A DNA stretch of 64,000 nucleotides, taken from positions 8,112,001 to 8,176,000 of the forward strand of contig NZ_CP071090.1 of NCBI RefSeq assembly GCF_017301735.1, read 5' to 3'. The stretch comes from Pyxidicoccus parkwaysis. GTDB taxonomy: Bacteria > Myxococcota > Myxococcia > Myxococcales > Myxococcaceae. The number at the start of each line of letters is the position of its first letter. The stretch's first letter is position 1. The notes under the pieces were generated by a model. That model made no database searches. It saw nothing but the letters and a program-made list of their open reading frames with translations, and was not told the origin of the DNA. Made by a program: the position numbers and the translations under genes. Below, piece after piece: positions 36,946-46,274 of the stretch.

Positions 36946-37340
36946 AGTGAACTCGGGCGTGGCGAACTTTTCCATCGCCCTACGCCGGGCTAACTGCACC
37001 GGACTCTCGTTCTAAGTCGCCTCAGCATGGCAGAGCATTTTGCAGCGAGGGCGAAGCCGCAGAAGGAGTGAACTCTGCGAGTGGCCCGAGCTGGGTTGTT
37101 ACGCAGGACGCACGTGAGAGACCTCCTGCGGCTCGCGTTTTCGTGCTCTACTGCGAGATGCGCCGTTGCCAACGCGGTCGTCAAAGTTCTCCAATGACGC
37201 CTTATCAGATGCCACGTCAGGAGAAGCCAGAGAAGCTGTGCTCTTCAGAGCCCAGACCACTGCGTGCGAGATGACCGGAACCACCGCATGCGCGGGCCTA
37301 AAACTCCTCAGCATCGGCTTGGGCAGGTCGCTGTCCCACT
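36946..37340. other. non-coding island edge
   Basis: About 395 bases between the PLD gene and the truncated ene-reductase copy. Short frames occur on both strands but none has biased codon use or a ribosome site. No integrase, terminal repeat or tRNA was recognised. GC is lower than in the host DNA that follows. Confidence 0.6.
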
Positions 37341-38043
37341 CCAGGTCACGTTGGTTCCCTTGCCACGGATGCATGGTGCGCCTGGAACGCTCCCTGGCTC
37401 AGCGCAGCGTCGGGTCGTCCGTGTAGCCCTTCTCCTCGCCAGAGAAGAAGGTGGACGCGTCCACCGTGTTGAGAGGCGCCTCATGCCGGAAGCGCTCCGG
37501 CAGGTCCGGGTTGGCGAGGAACGGCACTCCGTACGTCACGATGTCCGCCTCGACCACGGCAGTCGCAGACTCGCCAGTCTTCGCGTCGTAGCCACCGTTG
37601 GCGATGAACGCTCTCTGGAATGCCTTGCGCAGCAGCGGGGAGATGCACCGCTCCGGACTCGGCACTCCCTGTCCCGACACGGTCTCGGTGACATGCAGGT
37701 AGCCGAGCCCCAATCGGTTCAGCTCGCGCGCCATATGGGTGAATGTCTCGGCCGGCGTGGAATCCGATACGCCCACGTATGGAAATGATTGCGGCGCGAG
37801 CCGGTACCCCACCCGCTCCGCACCCCAGACGCCCACCACCGCCCGCGCCACCTCCAGCGGGAACTGCGCCCGCTTTTCGATGCTGCCGCCGTACGCATTC
37901 GTACGCTGGTTGGAGCCATCCCGCAGGAACTGGTCCAGCAGGTAGCCGTTGCTGCCGTGCAATTCGACGCCATCGAAGCTCGCCTCCCGGGCATTCTCGG
38001 CCGCGCGCCGGAACTGCTCGCCGACGCCGGACAGCTCCTTGAG
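37341..38043 (-). repeat. truncated duplicate of the ene-reductase region
   Basis: Collinear with 45572-46274. Similarity covers the last 214 codons plus 58 bases after the stop, and the distance from the conserved CCAGGT to the stop codon is the same in both, so alignment there needs no gaps. The copy breaks off at its 5' end next to the mechanosensitive channel gene and, 3', near the island. Confidence 0.85.
37399..38043 (-). pseudogene. 5'-truncated Old Yellow Enzyme-family gene
   Basis: Encodes the C-terminal 214 residues of an ene-reductase (from LKELSGVGEQF to DDPTLR), closely similar to the intact gene at 45630-46718, but lacking its first 148 residues including the FMN-binding start of the barrel and the HVGRVSHP segment. 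The frame continues upstream into unrelated sequence (from about 38044), and no start codon with a ribosome site is near the break. Substitutions are scattered and the frame is still open, so the truncation is fairly recent. It lies directly beside the defence island. Confidence 0.85.
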
Positions 38044-38072
38044 CCGAAGCCAGGACTGAACCCGGGCGGCCC

Positions 38073-39755
38073 CTACCGCCGAGAGGCAGCGACGGCCAGG
38101 GGCTCCTCCTCCTGCGGCGCGGCGGAGGTGGTGGGAGGCAACATGACCCCCTCGTACTGCACCGACTTGGGGTAGGGGATTTCCAGGCCGTGGGCGTTGA
38201 AGGCCTCGAACAGCAGCCGGTTGAGCAGCCGCTTCACGTCGAAGTGCGTCCCTGGCTGCACCTTGGCTTCGATGCGCACGGTCAACCAGCTCTCGTCCAT
38301 GCTCTCGATACCCAGCAGCCTGGGTATCTCGGACACCTTGCCCTGCGACAACATGGGCACCTGCTCGCAGACCTCGCCAATCACAGTCATCACCTTCTTC
38401 AAGTCGCACTCATAGGCCACGGCCATGTCCACGACCGCCAGCGTCCAGCCGCGACTGTAATTGATGACATTCTTGACTTCGCCATTGCGGAGGATGTGAA
38501 GACGCCCGAAGCGGTCGCGAATGCGGGTGATGCGAGGCGTTATCTCCTCCACCACGCCCTCGGTATCGTTGATGCGGATGTAGTCGCCGTTCAGTATCTG
38601 GTCTTCGAAGAGCAGGAAGATGCCGTTGACCAGGTCCGTGACGATGGCCTGCGAGCCCAGGCCCACGGTGAGACCGACGATGCCGGCGCCAGCGAGGATG
38701 GGGGTGGGGTCCACGCCCAGGTCGCTGAGCACCATCATCCCCACCAGGAAGTAGATGACGTACTTGGAGGCGCTCTGGATGAGGGCGACGAAGGTGTTGC
38801 GCCGCCGGGCCGAATCATCCAGGTCGGGGCCGTCCACCTTGAATGCCCGGGCAATGACCAGCCGGACGAACTCCACGACGACGCTGGCGGCGAAGAACAG
38901 GGCGATGACGCGGATGAGCACCGGCCCGTACGGAGCGAAGGACTCCAGGCTCTGGAAATGGCGGACGATGAGGGTCGCCACCGAGATGTAGACGATGGCC
39001 TCCAGGCTCCGCTGCCCCACCGGTAGCAGCCGGCTGAGGGCCACGAAGTACTCCTCGTACTTCGTGCCCTTGCTCTTCGCCTCCCAGGACTCGACCAGCC
39101 TCCCTGACATCAGGTGCAGCAGGGACACCGCCAGGCGCCCGCCGCTGATGGACAGCAGCACGAAGACGGTGGTGCTGACGAGCCACTCGAACGCGGCCGG
39201 GGGTTGCAGCGAGGTGACCGCCACGCCCACCGCGAAGTAGGCCAGCACCAGCTTGATGAAGCCGGGCCCCTGCTCCAGCGCCTTCTGGGCATGTGCCCTG
39301 TGCTCCGGGCCCAGCTGCCACTCGTCCAACCTGCGCTCGAGCCTCACCAGGAGCTGGCGCGCTGCCCGCTCCAGCACGAGGAAGGCCGCCAGCAGCAGCA
39401 CCAGCAGCCCCGCTCCGCGCCCGAGCGCCGCCAGCCAGTCCACCGTCACCCCCGCCAGCAAGGCGTTGAAATGGGGCTCCAGGTCCTTCTTCGCCCACAG
39501 AGAGAAACCCAGCACGGCAATGCCGACGAGGACGACCACGAAGGACATGAGGGCGGCGCTCAGGCGGGCGCGCTTGCGCAGGCCATCGGCCACCTGCTCC
39601 AGCGCCTTCACGCCCATCAGCCGGATGCCCTGGTACACCAGCGCGGTGGAGGCCACGAGCACGCCCCAGAGGGCGAGCAGCACCAACGTCACGCTCAGGC
39701 CGACGAGCCATGCGTTGTTCAACTCGACTGTGTCCGCAAGTCGGAAGATTCCCAT
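38073..39755 (-). CDS. MscS-family mechanosensitive ion channel
   Basis: A 560-residue inner-membrane channel, much longer than E. coli MscS (286 residues). Several extra N-terminal membrane segments precede the MscS core: pore helix GLTVGLGSQAIVTDLVNGIF, FLLFEDQILNGDYIRIND of the beta domain, and the cytoplasmic alpha/beta vestibule ending in IPYPKSVQY. Such channels release solutes during osmotic downshock. The ATG at 39755 is preferred over a GTG at 39785; neither has a good ribosome site. The stop lies close to the broken end of the ene-reductase copy. Confidence 0.9.
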   Translation of the reverse strand: MGIFRLADTVELNNAWLVGLSVTLVLLALWGVLVASTALVYQGIRLMGVKALEQVADGLRKRARLSAALMSFVVVLVGIAVLGFSLWAKKDLEPHFNALLAGVTVDWLAALGRGAGLLVLLLAAFLVLERAARQLLVRLERRLDEWQLGPEHRAHAQKALEQGPGFIKLVLAYFAVGVAVTSLQPPAAFEWLVSTTVFVLLSISGGRLAVSLLHLMSGRLVESWEAKSKGTKYEEYFVALSRLLPVGQRSLEAIVYISVATLIVRHFQSLESFAPYGPVLIRVIALFFAASVVVEFVRLVIARAFKVDGPDLDDSARRRNTFVALIQSASKYVIYFLVGMMVLSDLGVDPTPILAGAGIVGLTVGLGSQAIVTDLVNGIFLLFEDQILNGDYIRINDTEGVVEEITPRITRIRDRFGRLHILRNGEVKNVINYSRGWTLAVVDMAVAYECDLKKVMTVIGEVCEQVPMLSQGKVSEIPRLLGIESMDESWLTVRIEAKVQPGTHFDVKRLLNRLLFEAFNAHGLEIPYPKSVQYEGVMLPPTTSAAPQEEEPLAVAASRR

Positions 39756-40151
39756 GTGACGGCGGCATAGCACACCAGCGAACACTCCGACCCCTGCGCC
39801 CGAGGAGGAACAGTGGCTCCATCTGCTCGCCAGGAAGGTCGCGAGCTCTGTTCGCCATACATGATGGAAGGCGGCATTCGGGCGCCCAGGCGCAAGCTCG
39901 AGCGCCGGCCCCCCTCCTGGGAGGCTCCCGCACTCAGGGTGTTGCCGCGCCGTATTATCGAGACACCGGGCTGGCTGTAATCAGGCCACCTGCTTCTGCA
40001 TCAACTCCCGCCGAGCCTGACTCGGCGAGAGGAAGTGGTGTTGTTCCAGGTGCCAGTGCTCGTTGTCGCGGCGGGCCCATACCTGCAAGGCCTCGGAGTG
40101 GCCGCTCCGCTCCGGCACGGTGAACCTCAATGGCACCACGGTGGAGCAGGT
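39756..40151. other. intergenic region with one doubtful small frame
   Basis: About 400 bases between the divergent MscS-like and lipoprotein genes. Apart from the 60-residue minus-strand frame at 39981-40163, no gene, terminator or convincing promoter is seen. Confidence 0.5.
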
Positions 40152-40163
40152 ATGATGGAGCAT
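39981..40163 (-). CDS. possible 60-residue protein or gene remnant
   Basis: A short frame starting ATG at 40163, with strong G/C third-position bias over most codons and an aromatic/His-rich sequence (ALQVWARRDNEHWHLEQHH, then SPSQARRELMQKQVA). The composition looks coding. It overlaps the start of the divergent lipoprotein gene by 12 bases. It may be a real small gene or the tail of a longer one that was replaced. No family recognised. Confidence 0.35.
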   Translation of the reverse strand: MLHHTCSTVVPLRFTVPERSGHSEALQVWARRDNEHWHLEQHHFLSPSQARRELMQKQVA

Positions 40164-41369
40164 GTGAAGCTCCTGCATCCCTTTCGCGCCGCGCTCCACA
40201 TCGCGTTGCTCACCGCCGCGTGCAATCGAGCGCCGGAGCCCAATCCCTACGGCTTGGATTGTGTACTTGAGAAAGGGGCCGCCGAGGCACCGTGCGCGGG
40301 CGTAACGGAGCACCAGCAGGTGAACAGGCTGGAGTTGACGGGCGCGCGCGAGCTCGTGCTCACCGACCTGGCCGCACACCGCACACCCACGAGTCTGGTA
40401 GTCGATGCCACACTCCAGGGCGCCTTCCGCAACGCGGTGGACCAGAACCTCTACCTCTTCCTCGGCGGGTCCACGGGAAGCACGCCATACGCCCTCACCG
40501 CGGACCCGCAGTACGCGGCGGACCTGAGCTACCCCGTACGCACCAGTCTGAATTTGCCCCACCAGTTGGACATCCGCGTAGGCCTCATGGCGCCGGAGCC
40601 CTCCGGCTATACCCCCCAGATATACGTGAGAGACTCCGTGCATGCCGATGCGGTGGGCCGGGATGCCCAGGTCGTGCAACGCATGGACGGGCCGCACGTC
40701 CACGTGGAAGTGCCGCTCGAGCGCTACTACCGCCTCAAGGGCCTTCCGGTCCCCCGCGCACTCTCCGTTACCCTGGCGACAGCGCGTGACTACGTGGGCT
40801 TCATCGACCACCGCACCGTGCTCGACCTGAAGGAGGGAGACACCGGGATGGCGACCCCGCGCGACTCCACGCCTGTCCTCTACCCTTCCCTGGACACGCG
40901 CTCCCACCGCTTCAAGGCGGTGACCTTGGAGCAGAAGGGAGACACCACCCGCGTCTCCGTGGAGCTGCGCGCGCCAGTGACGGATTGGGCGCAGACCAAT
41001 CTCCAGTTCTTCTTCATCCCTCTGCCGCCCACCCCGCCACGCGAGCGGCTCACGGACCCCTCGCACGCCGTGGCTCTTCCGTACGCCTGGAGTTGGTACT
41101 GCGCTGTCTATTCGCCACGCCGCGTTTTCTGCAAGGCCTCGGAGGACCGCGACTACACCTATGACACCGCGTACGCCGAGCGTGCTTCCCTCGAGACTCC
41201 TGCCGGTGTCCGCTTCCGTGAGGAGGAAGGTGCCCGTTATCTCCTGGAGGTGCCCACCACTTCGGTGCGCGCCGGACGCGAAGGCTTCGCGCTGCTTCTC
41301 GCCGCAGGCCGGGACGGCTTCGCCCCTACCTCCTTTTACGGAAGTCACCCGGCTTCCCCGGCCAGATGA
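40152..41369 (+). CDS. uncharacterised lipoprotein
   Basis: A 405-residue exported protein with a signal ending in the lipobox LLTAAC. The mature protein begins NRAPEPNPYGLDCVLEKG and is beta-rich, with regular 100-residue spacing of strands that could be two or three immunoglobulin-like domains. Four more cysteines occur (LDC, APC, SWYC, VFC). Tandem ATGs at 40152 and 40155 follow a GGAG site. I recognise no family. Confidence 0.8.
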   Translation: MMEHVKLLHPFRAALHIALLTAACNRAPEPNPYGLDCVLEKGAAEAPCAGVTEHQQVNRLELTGARELVLTDLAAHRTPTSLVVDATLQGAFRNAVDQNLYLFLGGSTGSTPYALTADPQYAADLSYPVRTSLNLPHQLDIRVGLMAPEPSGYTPQIYVRDSVHADAVGRDAQVVQRMDGPHVHVEVPLERYYRLKGLPVPRALSVTLATARDYVGFIDHRTVLDLKEGDTGMATPRDSTPVLYPSLDTRSHRFKAVTLEQKGDTTRVSVELRAPVTDWAQTNLQFFFIPLPPTPPRERLTDPSHAVALPYAWSWYCAVYSPRRVFCKASEDRDYTYDTAYAERASLETPAGVRFREEEGARYLLEVPTTSVRAGREGFALLLAAGRDGFAPTSFYGSHPASPAR

Positions 41370-41480
41370 AGCGGGAGCGGCGGCCCGAGTCAGTCCACCC
41401 CGGTTGTTGGCCGCGCCACTTCTCCCAGGATATAAGCTGGCAATAAATCACCTCCCTCACGAAACCGAGGATGAGAAGCC

Positions 41481-42089
41481 ATGCGACGCCAAACCAGCAG
41501 CGGTTGGAGTTCCATCTTCATAGCGTTCGTGGGACTTGGGCTGGGGCTCCTCATGCCCGCGTGCCAGGGCGAGGAGTCCGACGAGCCGGTCTCCTGGACC
41601 CAGCAGGACGACGCGCCGGCCACCTCGGAGTCTGGCTACAGCCTCCAGAACTGCCCGGCCGGCCAGGAGTGGGATGCCACGACGGGATTCTGCGAAATCA
41701 TGTGGGGGGCGGCGTGCTTCTACACTCGTGGCCCTGAGTACATGGGCTTTGAGCCCTTTTGTTCCAAGACTCCGTCACCGGAGCCTTTTCCTCAGTCATG
41801 CTCGAGCACTCGCGGTGTGTATTATTGCGGCACAGAACCCAATTGCTACTCATGCGCGCCCTCGTGCTCCGTGACTCGCGGCAGTGCCTGGTGTGGCTCT
41901 GAGCCCAGTTGTTACGAGTGCAATACCGCCTGCTCCGTGACGCGCAGCAGTTCGTGGTGGTGCGGTATCGAGCCCAACTGCACGGCCTGTGGCCCGTCTT
42001 GCTACTCCACGCGGGGCTCCGGCTGGTGTGGCACCGAGCCCAGCTGCTACACGTGCACCAACGGCGGCGGCTCCTCCGAAGGAGGCTGA
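41481..42089 (+). CDS. exported protein with tandem Cys-rich repeats
   Basis: A 202-residue protein. The signal sequence ends MPAC, a weak lipobox. From about residue 105 a unit of about 22 residues repeats four times with the pattern C-S-x-T-R-(G/S)-x-x-x-C-G-x-E-P-x-C-x-x-C, giving around four cysteines per unit; a degenerate unit (CFYTRGPEYMGFEPFC) comes before. The spacing suggests disulfide-stabilised small modules outside the cell. The Gly/Ser-rich C-terminus ends without another domain. Ligand unknown. It lies 86 bases before a large membrane protein gene on the same strand. Confidence 0.8.
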   Translation: MRRQTSSGWSSIFIAFVGLGLGLLMPACQGEESDEPVSWTQQDDAPATSESGYSLQNCPAGQEWDATTGFCEIMWGAACFYTRGPEYMGFEPFCSKTPSPEPFPQSCSSTRGVYYCGTEPNCYSCAPSCSVTRGSAWCGSEPSCYECNTACSVTRSSSWWCGIEPNCTACGPSCYSTRGSGWCGTEPSCYTCTNGGGSSEGG

Positions 42090-42175
42090 GTGCCCGATGC
42101 TCCGTGGAGCGGCACCGCATGGGTGGTGCCCTCCCGTGAGCAGGATTCAGCCGCATCCGGACCCGCGCGCGCCTC

Positions 42176-44317
42176 ATGACGCAGCCGTCTGTCTCGCTCC
42201 TTGCCCGCCCCATCACGCTCGCCGCGGCACTCGCCGTGGCGGCGCTGTACGGCGCGGTGCTCATCGCCACCCGGCTGGATGTCTTCAGCATCGACGTCGC
42301 CGGGCACCTCGCCAGCGGCATGGCGATGCACCGTGGCTACTTCCACCAGTTCAACGACAGCGCCTTTCTGGGCTACGTCCACGGCCTGTTCTATCCCCCG
42401 CTGGAGGACATGCTGCTGGGTGGGCTGTTGTGGCTCCCGCTGGAGCCCCTCACCACCTTCAAGCTGTTCCTCTGCCTGCTGGTGGCGGGCTACTTCACGG
42501 GCGTGGCCACACTGGCGCTGCGCTTCCAGCGGCCGGGGCCGCGCTGGCTCTTCGTGGCGGCCTCGGTCGTCCTCTTCTACACCCATAAGAGCGAGGGTTT
42601 CGCGCAGGGGCTGTGCTTTCTGGACCTGTTCCGGGTGGGCATCACCAGCCAGTTCCTCGGCGCTGCGTTCTTCTTCGCGGTGGTCGCGGAGCTCCATGCT
42701 CCTCCCCGCCCGCTGCGGTTGGCGCTGTTGATGGCCGGAGTCGTGCTGTCCCACCTCATCATGGGGCTGGCCGCCGGGGCACTGGTGCTGCTGGCGCTGC
42801 CGCGCTTCCTACGCGCGCCCCGTCTGCTGGGCGCGCTGGCACTCGGGGCTGGACTCAGCGCGTTCTTCTGGCTGCCCTTCCTGGCCTACCGAGGCCTGAT
42901 GGTCCGAAACCTGGTCCAGGTGGAACAGACGGGCTGGGCCGTGGCGCTCGCTTGTGTGCCGGTGGCAGTCCTTGGCTGGAATCGGGGGATGCGCCACCTC
43001 GCAGCGGGCGTGGTGGTGCTGCTGGTGCCCTCCATCTTCGCCCGCATCTTCGAAGGCGCGCCCTGGCTGCCGCCGCTCCACTACTACCGCTTCGACATCT
43101 GCGGCATCGTGCTGGTGCCCGCGGTAGCCGCCGCGGTGCTGGAGAGCGCCCCGGAATCCCTCACGAGGCGGTGGGTCGTTCGAGGCGCGGCGATTGGGGC
43201 GCTGGCGACGGTGGGAATCCTGTTCCCATTGCGCGTGGGGCTGACCCTCCCGCAAAGACTCGCCCGTGAAGGCAGCTTCCACAGGGAGGCCGCGCCCGGG
43301 CCGGACGCGCTGTTCGGGCGCCACTTCGTCCTGGAGTACACGCGGTCCTTCGATTTCGCGGTGGAGAACTATCTCAGCGTGCTGGACGAGGAGTCCCGCG
43401 GCCCCAAGGGTTTGTTCTGGGAAAGCAATACGGCCAACCACCTGGTCAGCTCATACCTGGCCACGCTGGTCGGGCGCCCCGTCATCCTCGACCATTTCCT
43501 CTTCGGCGACTTCGCCTGCCCATTCCAGCAGTGCGTGCTGGACCACTTCCTGGCGGACTTCAACATCACGCGCTTTTCGGTGGATACGCGTGTGCTATCA
43601 GCGCGCCCGCAGAAACCGGGCACACCGCTGGAGTCCATCACCTCCCGGTCGGCCTGCTACGCGCGCACCTTCGAGCAGGGAGGCACCTCGCGCTTCCGCT
43701 TCGTGCCCGAGCCCTCATTCGCGGTGAATGGCTTTCCCTTCCGCACCGTCCGGGTGGAGGCACGAGCCGACGTGCCTGGAGGGCCGGCCCTCAACTCCGC
43801 CGTGGAACTGATTCCTCCCTCCGAGCTGATGCCCTTCGAGCGCGAGGACCGTTACTTCTTCAATCCCTACTTTCTGCCCATAGGTCCCGCCTGCACGGCT
43901 CGCATCCACCTGCGCCAGACGCTGGTTGAATCAGAAGACTGGCAGCGACTGCAGGATGCGCTCGCGGGCGTGGGGAGCTCGTTGGAACTGCCACCCGAGC
44001 CTGTGACGCTGCGCAAGGAGGAGAAAGGCGTCTACCTCATCGAGCTCCCTGAAGGTGGGCCACGGCTGTTCAAGGTGAAGCTGGCGTGGTTTCCCGGCAT
44101 GCGACTGGTGGACCGGCGTGGCATGGAGCAACCGCTGTTTCGTGGCTACCCGCACATGCTGGGAATCGGCGAGGGGCCGCTCCGGCTCGAGTACCGGCGA
44201 CCCCCTGTCATCTGGCTGGGCTACGCCATCAGTGCCGCGTCCTGTGTGCTCTTCGTCGTGGCTGCTTGGATGGAACGGCGACGGCGTCACACGTCGCCGG
44301 GACAATCCCTCACCTGA
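42176..44317 (+). CDS. large multi-spanning membrane protein
   Basis: A 713-residue protein with about ten membrane segments in residues 10-360, a large non-membrane domain (about 370-685) and one final membrane segment (WLGYAISAASCVLFVVAAW). An acidic residue early after the first membrane segment (FSIDVAGH) recalls the D-x(1-2)-D/E loop of GT-C glycosyltransferases, and the layout resembles YfhO or 6-pyruvoyl-tetrahydropterin synthase-related membrane proteins. The match is only structural. The extra-membrane domain has paired cysteines (FACPFQQC). ATG at 42176 has no strong ribosome site. Confidence 0.78.
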   Translation: MTQPSVSLLARPITLAAALAVAALYGAVLIATRLDVFSIDVAGHLASGMAMHRGYFHQFNDSAFLGYVHGLFYPPLEDMLLGGLLWLPLEPLTTFKLFLCLLVAGYFTGVATLALRFQRPGPRWLFVAASVVLFYTHKSEGFAQGLCFLDLFRVGITSQFLGAAFFFAVVAELHAPPRPLRLALLMAGVVLSHLIMGLAAGALVLLALPRFLRAPRLLGALALGAGLSAFFWLPFLAYRGLMVRNLVQVEQTGWAVALACVPVAVLGWNRGMRHLAAGVVVLLVPSIFARIFEGAPWLPPLHYYRFDICGIVLVPAVAAAVLESAPESLTRRWVVRGAAIGALATVGILFPLRVGLTLPQRLAREGSFHREAAPGPDALFGRHFVLEYTRSFDFAVENYLSVLDEESRGPKGLFWESNTANHLVSSYLATLVGRPVILDHFLFGDFACPFQQCVLDHFLADFNITRFSVDTRVLSARPQKPGTPLESITSRSACYARTFEQGGTSRFRFVPEPSFAVNGFPFRTVRVEARADVPGGPALNSAVELIPPSELMPFEREDRYFFNPYFLPIGPACTARIHLRQTLVESEDWQRLQDALAGVGSSLELPPEPVTLRKEEKGVYLIELPEGGPRLFKVKLAWFPGMRLVDRRGMEQPLFRGYPHMLGIGEGPLRLEYRRPPVIWLGYAISAASCVLFVVAAWMERRRRHTSPGQSLT

Positions 44318-44335
44318 CGGAGCCCGTTGCGCGCA

Positions 44336-45448
44336 TCAATTGCAGGACCAGGGGACCCCGTCGCCCTGTCTGCTGATGGGCGTGTAGATGATGCTCTTCT
44401 CCAGCTGGGTGATCTTCTGGTGGAACTGGCGGTTGCAGTGGAACCGGCTCGATTGGAACTTGAGCGCGCAGCCCCCCGCGATGGTGCTTCCGAGCTTGAC
44501 GACGCGATACGGCCAGTCCCGGCAGAGGGACACCTGGTGCTGATGACGGCCGTTCTGGCTCTCCGGCGTGGCCCGGCTGTAGAGCAGGTGGTCATCCGTC
44601 ACGTTGGAGTAGGGGTAGATGAAGACGTGCCCCTGGGGGACGCTTCGCCGGTAGATGGTGTACCAGTCGCAAGCGTTCAACTTGCAGTTGCGCTTCTGGA
44701 TGTCCCAGAAGACGCCGCCGCTGATGGTCCGCACGTAGGAGCCGAAGGCGATGACGTCTTGCGCATACCAGTCGGTGGGGGCCTCTCCCAGGCTCCGCTC
44801 GTAATCGATACAGGCGCCCAGGTTGACGTGGAAGTCCCCGCCTCCGTAGGCCAGGAGGCCCCCGCAGGAGTCCATCGCACGGTGCGTCGCGGGAGGAGAA
44901 GCGCTCTGGGCCGAAGCAGCGCTCTGGGTCGGGGGGACGTCGTCGAGGGTCTCCGGCCGCCAGTTGTCCAGGGCGACGACCCGGTCGCTGTGCGCCTGGA
45001 GCGCCTGGGGAACCGGAGTGGTGCTCGGGGAGATGGCCGTGAAGAAGGCCGCGGGGCTCTGGGAGCGCCCGAGCTCTCCGACCACCCGCTCGATGAGGGA
45101 CATGGACGTCTCGGGCCCACCGATGGCGACGCCCATCGAGCTCTCATCCACCTGGATGAAGTCGACGGTGACGCCCTCACCGGGATTCGCCGTGGCCAGG
45201 ATGGGCGCGGCGCGGGCGTCTCCGCGAGGACCACGGACCTCCTCGACGGGAATCGGAGGCAGGTCGACCTCGGGCTCCTCCGTGGGAGAGGTGACGGCCT
45301 CCGCGTGCCCGGCTCCCAGCTCTTGGGGCGGTACCTCGGCGCTCGGCGCGGTGGCATCACACCCGGAGGCGAGGGAGGACACGAGGCCGATGAGGGCGAG
45401 GCTCGACTTCCACGGGAGCGGACGGCGGTACGCAGTGCGACGGGTCAT
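44336..45448 (-). CDS. uncharacterised lipoprotein
   Basis: A 370-residue protein with a lipobox SLASGC. The mature N-terminal 150 residues are acidic and Pro-rich (linker-like). The C-terminal half is compact, with six or more cysteines (DSCGG, GACIDY, NCKLNACDWY, SLCRDW, GGCALK, FHCNRQ, WSCN) and many aromatic residues, suggesting a disulfide-bonded domain. The ATG at 45448 has an AGGAG site. It converges with the membrane protein gene, 18 bases between stops. Family not recognised. Confidence 0.8.
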   Translation of the reverse strand: MTRRTAYRRPLPWKSSLALIGLVSSLASGCDATAPSAEVPPQELGAGHAEAVTSPTEEPEVDLPPIPVEEVRGPRGDARAAPILATANPGEGVTVDFIQVDESSMGVAIGGPETSMSLIERVVGELGRSQSPAAFFTAISPSTTPVPQALQAHSDRVVALDNWRPETLDDVPPTQSAASAQSASPPATHRAMDSCGGLLAYGGGDFHVNLGACIDYERSLGEAPTDWYAQDVIAFGSYVRTISGGVFWDIQKRNCKLNACDWYTIYRRSVPQGHVFIYPYSNVTDDHLLYSRATPESQNGRHQHQVSLCRDWPYRVVKLGSTIAGGCALKFQSSRFHCNRQFHQKITQLEKSIIYTPISRQGDGVPWSCN

Positions 45449-45571
45449 GGCGGCTCCTGCATCAGGCGCCCGTGACCACCTTCATGGTGGAGCGGATTTC
45501 GCGCCTGCTTGTCGTCAACGGACCTCGCCCGTTATTTCCCTCACCTCCCGTCGACGATGGGGGCCTGCGGG

Positions 45572-46274
45572 CCAGGTGACGTTGAATCCCTGGCTGTGGC
45601 CGCACGATGCGCCTGGGCCACGCCTTGAATCAGCGCAGCGTCGGGTAGTCCGTGTAGCCCTTCTCCTCGCCGGTGAAGAAGGTAGAGGCGTCCACCGTGT
45701 TGAGGGGCGCCTCGTGCTGGAAGCGCTCCGGCAGGTCGGGGTTGGCGAGGAACGGCACGCCATAGGCCACGAGGTCCGCCTCGCCCTGGGCAATCACAGA
45801 CTCGCCAGTCTTCGCGTCGTAGCCACCGTTGACGATGAACGCTCCCTGGAATGCCTTGCGCAGCAGCGGGGAGATGCGCTGCTCCGGGCCCGGCACTCCC
45901 TGGCCCGACACGGCCTCGGTGACATGCAGATAGCCCAGCCCCAACCGGTTCAGCTCGCGCGCCATATAGGTGAATGTCTCGGCCGGCGTGGAATCCGATA
46001 CGCCCGCGTATGGAAATGATTGCGGCGCGAGCCTGTACCCCACCCGCTCCGCGCCCCAGACACCCACCACCGCTCGCGCCACCTCCAGCGGGAACCGAGC
46101 CCGATTCTCGATGCTGCCGCCATACGCATCCGTACGCTGATTGGAGCCATCCCGCAGGAACTGGTCCAGCAGGTAGCCGTTGCTGCCGTGCAGCTCGACG
46201 CCATCGAAGCCCGCCTCCCGGGCGTTCTCAGCCGCGCGCCGGAACTGCTCGACGATGCCGGGCAGCTCCTCGAG
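45572..46274 (-). repeat. parent segment of the truncated ene-reductase duplicate
   Basis: The intact counterpart of 37341-38043, spanning the last 214 codons of the ene-reductase gene and 58 bases downstream of its stop. See the truncated copy for the alignment. Confidence 0.85.

Noticed and set aside
37099..37374. Short frames on both strands at the island edge
   Set aside because: No codon bias, no ribosome site and no recognisable motif.
29734..37398. A complete mobile element with integrase or flanking repeats
   Set aside because: No recombinase, transposase, tRNA target or direct repeat was recognised at either edge.
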